From NCBI RefSeq assembly GCF_000980885.2, contig NZ_LBDA02000053.1:62001-126000 (forward strand): DNA of 64,000 nucleotides, given 5' to 3'. The notes under the pieces are model-generated. The model did no database searches, was not told the DNA's origin, and worked only from the letters and a program-made list of their open reading frames with translations. Source of the DNA: Streptomyces malaysiense (GTDB taxonomy: Bacteria; Actinomycetota; Actinomycetes; Streptomycetales; Streptomycetaceae). A program made the position numbers and the translations under genes. This document shows, piece by piece, positions 23,824-30,350 of this stretch. Every line of letters begins with the position of its first letter. Position 1 is the stretch's first letter.

Positions 23824-24636
23824 GTGACCTTGTCGGTCGGCACCTCCGGGTGGCAGTACAAGGACTGGCGGGACCTCGTCTATCCGGCCGGGGTCCCGGC
23901 ACGGCTGTGGCTGGAGGAGTACACCCGGCTGTTCGCCACGGTGGAGATCAACAACGCGTTCTACCGGCTGCCGTCGTACGACAATTTCGCCGCCTGGCGG
24001 TCCCGGGTGCCGCCGGATTTCGTGGTCGCGGTCAAGGCCAGCCGCTATCTGACCCACATCAGGCGGCTGAAGGAGCCCGCCGAGCCGGTGCACCGCCTGA
24101 TGACCCATGCCGCGGGCCTCGGCGACCGGCTCGGGCCGGTGCTGCTCCAGCTCCCGCCCACACTGCGCGCCGACCCGTCGCTGCTGGACGCCTGCCTGGC
24201 CTGCTTCCCGCGCGGTACCCGGGTCGCGGTGGAGCCGCGCCATGACTCCTGGTGGACGCCGGAGGTGCGCGAGGTCCTCGTCGCCCGCGGCGCGGCCCTG
24301 TGCTGGGCCGACGTCCTGTCCCGCCCGGTCACCCCGCTGTGGCGCACCACCGACTGGGGCTACGTCCGCTTCCACCAGGGCCGCGCCCGTCCCTGGCCCC
24401 GCTACGGCCGCCGCGCCCTGGAAACCTGGGTGGACCGCGTCGCCACGGCCTTCCCCGACGGCGAGACCGTGCACGCCTACTTCAACAACGACCCGGGCGG
24501 CGCGGCGGTGGCGGACGCGGTGGCCTTCGGGAGGGCGGCGAGGAGGGCGGGCCTGGCGGTGACGCGTCTCCCCGAGCCGGCCCGGCAGCGCCGACACGCG
24601 GCAGCCGCCGCCGGGGGGCCGGCCCCGGACCGCTGA
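23824..24636 (+). CDS. DUF72 family TIM-barrel protein
   Basis: 270 residues. Typical DUF72 (YecE-like) signatures: 'VGTSGWQYKDWRDLVYPAGVP' at the N-terminus, 'FATVEINNAFYRLPS', 'FVVAVKASRYLTHIRRLKEP', 'GPVLLQLPPTLRAD', 'VAVEPRHDSWW' and the C-terminal 'HAYFNNDPGGAAVADA'. The family is a TIM barrel of unknown activity. GTG at 23824 or TTG at 23830 could be the start (GAGGTGA precedes the TTG). It follows the AAA ATPase by 15 bp and is probably co-transcribed. Confidence 0.9.
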   Translation: MTLSVGTSGWQYKDWRDLVYPAGVPARLWLEEYTRLFATVEINNAFYRLPSYDNFAAWRSRVPPDFVVAVKASRYLTHIRRLKEPAEPVHRLMTHAAGLGDRLGPVLLQLPPTLRADPSLLDACLACFPRGTRVAVEPRHDSWWTPEVREVLVARGAALCWADVLSRPVTPLWRTTDWGYVRFHQGRARPWPRYGRRALETWVDRVATAFPDGETVHAYFNNDPGGAAVADAVAFGRAARRAGLAVTRLPEPARQRRHAAAAAGGPAPDR

Positions 24637-24697
24637 CGCCCCGCCGCGGACGCCGCCGAGCCGTCCCCGGCCCGCGCCCGGCGTCCTCCCGCCCCGT

Positions 24698-25069
24698 TCA
24701 CCCGACCCCGTAGACCGCCCGCAGGGCGTCACGCACCGCCGCCAGCGCCTCCTCCTCCCCCAGGCCCAGCCTGCGCACCCGGTCGGCATACGCCTGCGCC
24801 GCCGCGGACGCCTCACGCTCCGCGGCCGAGCCGGCGGCGGCCACATAGGTGCCAAGGCGCCCGCGCGTCTCGATCACCCCGTCGCCCTCCAGCGCCCGGT
24901 ACGCCTTGGCCACCGTGTTCACCGCGAGCCCCAGGGACTCGGCCAGCCCCCGTACGGTCGGCAGCCGGTACCCCACGGGCAGCACCCCGGACCGTGCCTG
25001 CGCGGAGATCTGCGCCCGTACCTGCTCGTAGGGGGGCGCACTGTCATCGATGCGGATCTTCAGGCTCAC
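24698..25069 (-). CDS. Short GntR family regulator (YtrA subfamily)
   Basis: 123 residues from a GTG. The winged helix-turn-helix occupies residues about 10-75 ('PPYEQVRAQISAQARSGVLPVGYRLPT', 'VRGLAESLGLAVNTVAKAYRALEGDGVIETRGRLGTYV' region), and only a short two-helix C-terminal tail follows, the layout of the YtrA group. These often regulate an ABC transporter nearby, but none is adjacent. It is divergent from the acetyltransferase gene with a 71-bp gap. Confidence 0.88.
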   Translation of the reverse strand: MSLKIRIDDSAPPYEQVRAQISAQARSGVLPVGYRLPTVRGLAESLGLAVNTVAKAYRALEGDGVIETRGRLGTYVAAAGSAAEREASAAAQAYADRVRRLGLGEEEALAAVRDALRAVYGVG

Positions 25070-25140
25070 AGCCCGATTCTGACGCACGCGCGCGAAAATG
25101 AGAGGCACCCCCGGGACAACTCCCCGTACGGTCCCTCCAC

Positions 25141-26070
25141 ATGACATTGACCGTCCGCGACGTGCGCCCCGACGTACCGGCCGACACCGAGGGTTTCGCC
25201 CGGGTGCGCCGGCTCGCCCTGCCGTACATCCTGTTCACCTCGGACTCGGTCCGGCACAACACGCTGCACACGCATCCCGACGCCCGCTACCGCCCGCTGG
25301 TCGCGGAGGAGGACGGCGAGATCGTCGGCACCGCCCAGGTCCTCATGGCGTACGACAGCAGCGCGCCGGACCAGGGCCTGCTGAACATCTACGTCCGGCC
25401 GGACCGGGCGGGCCGCGGCGCGGGCACGCTGCTGCTGCGCACGGCCGAGGAGTACCTCGCCTCGCTGGACGCGACCAAGGTGTTCAGCTGGGTCCTGGAC
25501 GAGCCGGCCCACCGCGCCTTCGCCGAGCGGCACGGCTATCGGGCCGGCCGGTCCGCGCACTTCCTCCGCCTGGACCTGGCCGGTGGCGGCCTTCCGCCGC
25601 TCGCGCCCACCCCGCCGGGCGTCGAGTTGCGCGCGGCCGTCGAGTTCGCGGACGACCCGCGCCCGCTGTTCGAGCTGGACGCGGAGACCCTCCAGGACGA
25701 GCCGGGCGACCTGGATCTGGAGCCCCGGGACTACGACGACTGGCTGACGAGCACCTGGAACCACCCGCTGCTGAACCGCGAGCTGACCATGGCCGCGTGT
25801 GTCGACGGCCGCCCGGTCGCCTTCACCGTCGCCTACACCGACGGCGACGGCCGGTACTCCACCGCGATGACCGGTACCGCCCGCGCCCACCGCGGCCGCG
25901 GCCTGGCCAAGCTCGCCAAGCTGCACTCCCTGCACCGGGCCCGCGCCGCCGGCGTCACGGACGCCTTCACGGGCAACGACACCGGCAACGATCCCATGAT
26001 CGCGATCAACAAGTGGCTCGGCTACGAGTTCTGTGCGACGGAGGTCCGCCATGCCCGCGAACTCGGCTGA
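25141..26070 (+). CDS. Two-domain GNAT acetyltransferase
   Basis: 309 residues with two GNAT folds. The first (about 1-145) has 'LLNIYVRPDRAGRGAGTLLLRTAEEYLAS', the acetyl-CoA pyrophosphate loop R/Q-x-x-G-x-G/A pattern. The second (about 155-309) has 'TGTARAHRGRGLAKLAKLHSLHRARAAG' with RGRGLA, plus 'NDPMIAINKWLGYEF', the common GNAT C-terminal 'N..M...N..LGF/Y' motif. The layout recalls mycothiol synthase and other tandem GNATs; the substrate is unknown. It overlaps the DUF402 gene by 20 nt. Confidence 0.9.
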   Translation: MTLTVRDVRPDVPADTEGFARVRRLALPYILFTSDSVRHNTLHTHPDARYRPLVAEEDGEIVGTAQVLMAYDSSAPDQGLLNIYVRPDRAGRGAGTLLLRTAEEYLASLDATKVFSWVLDEPAHRAFAERHGYRAGRSAHFLRLDLAGGGLPPLAPTPPGVELRAAVEFADDPRPLFELDAETLQDEPGDLDLEPRDYDDWLTSTWNHPLLNRELTMAACVDGRPVAFTVAYTDGDGRYSTAMTGTARAHRGRGLAKLAKLHSLHRARAAGVTDAFTGNDTGNDPMIAINKWLGYEFCATEVRHARELG

Positions 26071-26551
26071 GCCGACGACCGACCTGACCGTCAGTCTGGT
26101 CAAGGGCGGCCGTACGAAGATCCGTTACCCGGCCGGGCTGCTCGGGGACGACGGCACCCGGGTCGTGGTCCGGGCGCCCTGGGCGGGCGACGGCACCCGT
26201 GACTTCGGGTTCGTGCGCTTCGAGCCGGGCGATGTGTTCACCGAGTACTACTGGCGCGACCGGTGGTACGCGGTGAAGGAGGTCCGCGCCGCGGACGGCC
26301 GGGTCAAGGGCTGGTACTGCGACATCACCCGGCCCGCGGTCCGCACCGGCGCGGAACTGGTGGTGGAGGACCTCGACCTGGACCTGTGGCGCTCGGGCGA
26401 CGGTGGGGACGTACGCCGTCTGGACGAGGACGAGTTCGCCGCGAGCGGGCTGGCCGAGAGGGATCCGGCGGCCGCCGCGGCCGCGGTGGCCGCCCTCGAC
26501 GAGCTGGAGCGGCTGGCCCGCGCGGGCGGTTTCGGCGAGCTGCTGGCCTGA
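26051..26551 (+). CDS. DUF402 family protein
   Basis: 166 residues. The core 'DFGFVRFEPGDVFTEYYWRDRWYAVKEVRAADGRVKGWYCDITRPA' (about residues 40-90; key F-x-P-G-D, E-Y-Y-W/Y-x-D-R-W-Y, K-G-W-Y-C-D-I) is characteristic of DUF402, the fold of nucleoside tri/diphosphatases such as Ntdp. Acidic residues that bind metal in the family ('EDLDLDLW') are present. The start ATG lies inside the acetyltransferase gene, so translation is coupled. A nucleotide phosphatase role is family knowledge, not shown here. Confidence 0.82.
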   Translation: MPANSAEPTTDLTVSLVKGGRTKIRYPAGLLGDDGTRVVVRAPWAGDGTRDFGFVRFEPGDVFTEYYWRDRWYAVKEVRAADGRVKGWYCDITRPAVRTGAELVVEDLDLDLWRSGDGGDVRRLDEDEFAASGLAERDPAAAAAAVAALDELERLARAGGFGELLA

Positions 26552-26582
26552 GTGTCCGGGGCCCGCTCGGCGGTCCCGGCGC

Positions 26583-27203
26583 TCAGACGCCCGCCACCAC
26601 CGCGTACCGCTCGTCCGTCACCGCCTTGCCCCACAGCAGCGGGTCACCGGAGAGCCGCTCCACACGTGCCCCAACCGTCAGCGGCCCCAGCAGCGCGGTG
26701 AGCCGGTGCGCGGGGACGCCGACGGGGTACGGATCGCCCCAGACGCCCTCGACCAGCACGAACCGGCCGCCGGGGCGCAGCAGGTCCCGCCAGTGCCGCA
26801 GTACTCGGGCCTGGTCGGGCAGCGTCCACAGCACATGGCGTACGAGGACCACGTCGAAGCGGCGCTCCGCCACCGGCGGGTCCTCGGCCGGACCGCACAG
26901 CACCTCGGCCGTGTGCCCGGCGAGCTTGGCGCGGGCCCGCTCGGTCATGGCGGGTGACAGGTCGACGGCCGTCACCCGGTGTCCCTGCTCGGCGGCGAGC
27001 AGGGACAGGCTGCCGGTGCCACAGCCGAGGTCGAGCACATCGGCGGGGTCCCCGGGCAGCCAGGAGCGGAGCCTGGCCGCCCAGGCGGCCCGCACGACGG
27101 GATCGCGCAGGCCGTGGTCCGGCTCCTCGTCGAAGCAGGCGGCCTGCGCGTCCCAGTCCGGCGGTCGGACGGTCCTGTCCCTGTGCTCACGTTCATCGGC
27201 CAT
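26583..27203 (-). CDS. SAM-dependent methyltransferase (class I)
   Basis: 206 residues. Motif I 'VLDLGCGTGSLSLLAAEQGHRVTAVDLSPAM' (SAM-binding loop DLGCGTG and acidic end of beta-2), 'FDVVLVRHVLWTLPDQARVLRHW' (post-motif II), and 'LLRPGGRFVLVEGVWGDP' (motif III region). Soluble, cytoplasmic. The fold is certain; the substrate, small molecule or macromolecule, cannot be told. It converges on the DUF402 gene with a 31-bp gap. Confidence 0.9.
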   Translation of the reverse strand: MADEREHRDRTVRPPDWDAQAACFDEEPDHGLRDPVVRAAWAARLRSWLPGDPADVLDLGCGTGSLSLLAAEQGHRVTAVDLSPAMTERARAKLAGHTAEVLCGPAEDPPVAERRFDVVLVRHVLWTLPDQARVLRHWRDLLRPGGRFVLVEGVWGDPYPVGVPAHRLTALLGPLTVGARVERLSGDPLLWGKAVTDERYAVVAGV

Positions 27204-27358
27204 GACCGGAGAGTGGCACACGCCACTGACAGGGCCGGCCGAGGAGGACGGGTGTCCGCCGGATCCGCGAAGAGGCGGAGCGGCGTGCGGCGGGACGTCC
27301 TGAGGTGCGCGAGGGCGTCGGCACCCCTGGTGGCCCGAAGGCCGACCGCACCCGGCCG

Positions 27359-28219
27359 TCAGCTGAAGGCGGAGGCGCAGGTGGTGGCGCGGGCGTGGGC
27401 CGGGTCGAGGGCGTTGGCGACCTCGTGGAAGACGATGCGGTCGCTCAGGCCGACCAGCACGTGCTCGGAGAAGTCCAGCGGGCACAGGTCCTGGAGCAGG
27501 ACGTTGTGCACGTCGGAACCGCTGAGGTACTGGCTGCGCCAGGGGGTGGCGACCTCGTCGTACTTGGTCGCGATGACCGTGTAGTGCACGCCGGGCACGG
27601 TGTCGCCGCCCGCGTTGAGCTTGGTGAGGAAGGCGGACCCGGGTATCTGGTCGGCGAGCCCCGGGGTGGTGGCCTTGACCAGGTCCGTGGCGCCGGGGAA
27701 GTACGGCAGCAGCTTGGTGAGTCCGCTGATGGTGGCGCCGTGGTTGTCGGGGGCGATGCCGACGAGCGCGCCGACCTTGGCCGCGCCGCCGAGGAACTTC
27801 AGGTAGTAGCGGGGCATCATGCCGCCCTGCGAGTGCCCGACCAGGTCGACCTTGGCGACGCCGGTGGCGGAGCGCACCCGGTCCACGAAGGAGGCGAGTT
27901 GCGCGGCCGACCGGTCGATGGGGCCGAGGCCGAAGAAGACGGGGACGCCGGGGAGCTGTCCGTAGTCCAGGGAGAAGACGCAGTACCCGCGGGCCTTCAG
28001 GTACGGGGCGAGGCCGAGCCAGTTGTCCACCGAGTTGCCGAGGGTGCCGTGGACCAGGACGACGGGGCGGGGGTGGGCGGCGGACGGCTTGCAGGAGTAG
28101 TCGTTCCAGCCGCTGTGGGGGGCGGTGTCGGCGTGCGCGGCCGTGGCGGGCAGGGTGACCGCGGCGGCGGACAGCAGCAGCGCGGTGAGCGGTCTGAGCA
28201 CTCTCTTCCAGGGCAGCAT
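27359..28219 (-). CDS. Secreted alpha/beta-hydrolase lipase
   Basis: 286 residues from the ATG at 28219 with GAGGAGAT 7 nt upstream. A signal peptide ends near residue 30 (AHA|DT). Mature protein: oxyanion-hole region 'RPVVLVHGTLGNSVDNW', nucleophile elbow 'LVGHSQGGMMPRYYL' (catalytic Ser), Asp in 'YDEVATPW' and His in 'DFSEHVLVG'. This is the lipase class 2/EstA-like triacylglycerol lipase type found secreted in Streptomyces. Its promoter region contains a CRP-like palindrome (28266-28279) and two copies of a 17-bp motif (28299-28342), so tight control is likely. Confidence 0.92.
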   Translation of the reverse strand: MLPWKRVLRPLTALLLSAAAVTLPATAAHADTAPHSGWNDYSCKPSAAHPRPVVLVHGTLGNSVDNWLGLAPYLKARGYCVFSLDYGQLPGVPVFFGLGPIDRSAAQLASFVDRVRSATGVAKVDLVGHSQGGMMPRYYLKFLGGAAKVGALVGIAPDNHGATISGLTKLLPYFPGATDLVKATTPGLADQIPGSAFLTKLNAGGDTVPGVHYTVIATKYDEVATPWRSQYLSGSDVHNVLLQDLCPLDFSEHVLVGLSDRIVFHEVANALDPAHARATTCASAFS

Positions 28220-28265
28220 CGGGTGATCTCCTCGCGGCTCAAGGGGGATACGACGGCCTAGCCCT

Positions 28266-28279
28266 GTGATCCGGATCAC
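28266..28279. promoter_or_regulatory. CRP-like palindrome upstream of the lipase gene
   Basis: GTGATCCGGATCAC is a perfect 14-bp palindrome 47 nt before the lipase ATG. With one flanking base it reads TGTGA-N6-TCACG, one mismatch from the classical CRP half-site pair. Binding by Crp is inferred. Confidence 0.45.
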
Positions 28280-28298
28280 GGGATGCTGTTCATCCGTC

Positions 28299-28342
28299 AA
28301 GTTACGAGCGAGTAGCCTCCGAGGGAAGTTACGCGCAAGTAA
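28299..28342. repeat. Two 17-bp repeats in the lipase promoter region
   Basis: AAGTTACGAGCGAGTAG (28299-28315) and AAGTTACGCGCAAGTAA (28326-28342) share 14 of 17 positions and are 27 bp apart. Each is a loose TTAC-N6-GTAA palindrome, the form of a TetR-type operator. They lie 80-123 nt before the lipase start and within 80 nt of the marR stop. Confidence 0.5.
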
Positions 28343-28376
28343 AACTTCCGGCCCCGGCCGCCCCGCCGACGCGCCG

Positions 28377-28823
28377 TCACCACGCGGGCCGCACCGGCCC
28401 GCAGGGCGCGACCTTCGCCAGACTCTCCCAAAGCGCCATCACCTGCGCCTCGCCCAGCACCTCGCACCACCCGCCGACCACCTCGGCGGCCGCCTCCTCC
28501 GCGGCCCGGGTGCAGGCCCACCCTCGCTCGGTCAGCACGATCAGCCGCGCCCGCGCGTCCCCCGGATGCGGCCGCCGCTCGGCGTATCCCCTGCGCACCA
28601 CCTCGTCCACCAGCTGGCTCGCCGCCTGCTTGGTCACCCCGAGATGTGCGGCGAGTTCGGTGACGGTGGCCCCGTCCGGCGCGAGGCGCGCGAAGGCGAA
28701 CCCGTGCGCGGGCCGCAGATCGGCGAAGCCGCGCGCCACGACCCCCTCGTGGACGCGCTGCGTGAGCTCACCCGCGGCGGCGAGCAGGGCGGCGGACAGG
28801 GCCATGGCTTTGGAGTTCTGCAC
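28377..28823 (-). CDS. MarR family transcriptional regulator
   Basis: 148 residues from GTG at 28823 (ATG at 28805 also possible). The MarR winged helix-turn-helix is clear: 'TVTELAAHLGVTKQAASQLVDEVVRRGYAERRPHPGDARARLIVLTERG' (about residues 51-99; key L-G-V-T-K-Q-A-A-S, D-x-R-x-x). It is divergent from a small cupin gene, and the intergenic region carries three operator-like repeats, one directly before its start. It therefore probably controls itself and the cupin gene. Confidence 0.9.
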   Translation of the reverse strand: MQNSKAMALSAALLAAAGELTQRVHEGVVARGFADLRPAHGFAFARLAPDGATVTELAAHLGVTKQAASQLVDEVVRRGYAERRPHPGDARARLIVLTERGWACTRAAEEAAAEVVGGWCEVLGEAQVMALWESLAKVAPCGPVRPAW

Positions 28824-28840
28824 GGGGGCATTGAAACACC

Positions 28841-28899
28841 CTTGACGAATTGGTCAAGCAGCCTGACCATATAGTCAAGTTGCTTGATCATATGGACCG
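28841..28899. promoter_or_regulatory. Three tandem MarR operator candidates
   Basis: CTTGACGAATTGGTCAAG (28841-28858) is an 18-bp palindrome with one mismatched pair. CTGACCATATAGTCAAG (28863-28879) and CTTGATCATATGGACCG (28883-28899) are related degenerate copies, spaced 22 and 20 bp, about two helical turns. They fill the space between marR and the cupin gene. Confidence 0.65.
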
Positions 28900-28969
28900 A
28901 AGGCCCGCGTTCCCGAAGTCCGCGCGCCCCAGGCCCGCCTGACCGCCCGTCCGAACGGAGAGCCCAGCC

Positions 28970-29344
28970 ATGCCCGTCGTCCGCTCGCCCGAGGCCGTGA
29001 CCCATGAGATCCACGGCGCCCGCTTCGTCTCCTACGCCACCCCGCTCACCGGCAGCGGCGAACTGTGCGCCTGGCGCGGGGAGATACCGGCCGGCACCCG
29101 GGCCCCGGCCCACACCGTCAGCCGCGAGGAGATCTTCCACCTGCTCGTCGGCGAGCTGCTGATCACGCTCGACGGCCGCACGGAGCGCGTGCGCGCGGGC
29201 GACACCGTGATCGTCAACGCCGGTTCGAACCTGGGCGTGGAGAACCCGACCGAGCACACGGCGATCTCCTGGGTCACCACCTCCGTCGGGCTCACGGCCG
29301 AACTGGCGGACGGCAGCCGGATCACCCCGCCATGGGCCAACTGA
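28970..29344 (+). CDS. Single-domain cupin protein
   Basis: 124 residues. Cupin motif 1 lies in 'GTRAPAHTVSREEIFHLLVGELLITLDG' (the first metal His is at 'AHTVSREEIFH', G-x5-H-x3,4-E pattern partly kept) and motif 2 in 'VRAGDTVIVNAGSNLGVENPTEHTA' (G-D-x-x-x-N/P...). Likely a cytoplasmic small-molecule isomerase, oxygenase or sensor; the activity is unknown. Divergent from marR, with three operator-like repeats between, suggesting a detox or stress response. Confidence 0.85.
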   Translation: MPVVRSPEAVTHEIHGARFVSYATPLTGSGELCAWRGEIPAGTRAPAHTVSREEIFHLLVGELLITLDGRTERVRAGDTVIVNAGSNLGVENPTEHTAISWVTTSVGLTAELADGSRITPPWAN

Positions 29345-30350
29345 CCCCGCGGCCACGGGAGTCACGAACCGGGCGCGCCGTGGCCGCGGGCCGCACCGCG
29401 TCCGGCCCGAAGCGCCGGCGGGCCCGGTCGGCGGCGGCCTCGGCGGCGCGGGCGCGGGTGTCGGCGGAGTCCAGGGAGAGCTGCCGGCAGGCGTCGGCGG
29501 CCGGGCGCAGCCGGTCGGCGCGGAGCGTGAAGGCGCGCACCCGGGCCCGTTGCAGACCCAGGGATGACAGCACACCGAGGGCCGCCGCGGCGAGGACGGG
29601 TGAGTGATCGGTGGGTTCCGGCAATGTGCGGGTGCGCGTGGTGGAACTGTGGTCGGCGTACCGCGCCGTCAGGGTGAGCCGGCCGGTGATCCGGGCTTCG
29701 CCGCGCAGGCGTTGACCGACCTGGTCGGCAAGCCCCAGAACGGCTCGGTGCTGTTGCGCCGGGTCGAGACAGTCCCGGTCGAACACGAGGTCGGCGACCA
29801 GGTGCGCTGCCGGTTCCGACGGGGTGACCAGACGGGGGTCGCGCCCACGGGCACGTTCGGACAGCAGTCGTGCCTGGCCGACGCCGAGGAGGCGTTGCAG
29901 GGTCACCGGTGGCAGGTCGGCCACCTGGCCGATGGTGTGCAGACCGTACCTGCCGAGGGTGGTCGCCGTGACGCGTCCGATCCCGGGCAGCGCGGCGACC
30001 GGCCGGGGGTACAGCCATTCGGCGGCCCGTTCGGCGGGGACCCAGGTGGTTTCTCCCGGCGTGGACGCGTCGGCCGCCATGGCCGCCACCATGCGGTTGC
30101 CCGCCAGCCCGGCGCTGCTGTCGATGCCATACAGAGCCTTCAGCCTGAGCTTCGCCAACTGCACGGCGTCGTAGGGAGACAGGCCGAAGTATCTGAGCGC
30201 CGACGTCAGGTCGAGTTGAACAGCGTTGGGCGGCACCGCTTGGACATGAGGCGTGATACCGGACATCAGTTCGATTATGTCGCCGTACTGATCCTCTGTC
30301 AGTGAGGTGTGCAGATGGAGGTGGGCGATGTGCCGCCGGCGTGTGGTCAT
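29322..30350 (-). CDS. ImuB-like Y-family DNA polymerase homologue, catalytically degenerate
   Basis: 342 residues. The C-terminal two thirds match Y-family polymerases: thumb/HhH region 'PVAALPGIGRVTATTLGRYGLHTIGQVADLP', 'LLGVGQARLLSERARGRDPR', and a little-finger-like domain. At the N-terminus the usual 'LDLDAFF' strand is 'AHLHLHTSLTEDQYG', and the second acidic motif (S-x-D-E) is replaced by 'AVQLDLTSALRYFG'; most of the finger/palm between them is missing. It therefore lacks the polymerase carboxylates, like mycobacterial ImuB, and likely serves as an adaptor for DnaE2. It starts with ATGA overlapping the dnaE2 stop, so the two are co-translated. A possible beta-clamp motif is not obvious. 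Confidence 0.85.
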   Translation of the reverse strand: MTTRRRHIAHLHLHTSLTEDQYGDIIELMSGITPHVQAVPPNAVQLDLTSALRYFGLSPYDAVQLAKLRLKALYGIDSSAGLAGNRMVAAMAADASTPGETTWVPAERAAEWLYPRPVAALPGIGRVTATTLGRYGLHTIGQVADLPPVTLQRLLGVGQARLLSERARGRDPRLVTPSEPAAHLVADLVFDRDCLDPAQQHRAVLGLADQVGQRLRGEARITGRLTLTARYADHSSTTRTRTLPEPTDHSPVLAAAALGVLSSLGLQRARVRAFTLRADRLRPAADACRQLSLDSADTRARAAEAAADRARRRFGPDAVRPAATARPVRDSRGRGVSWPMAG

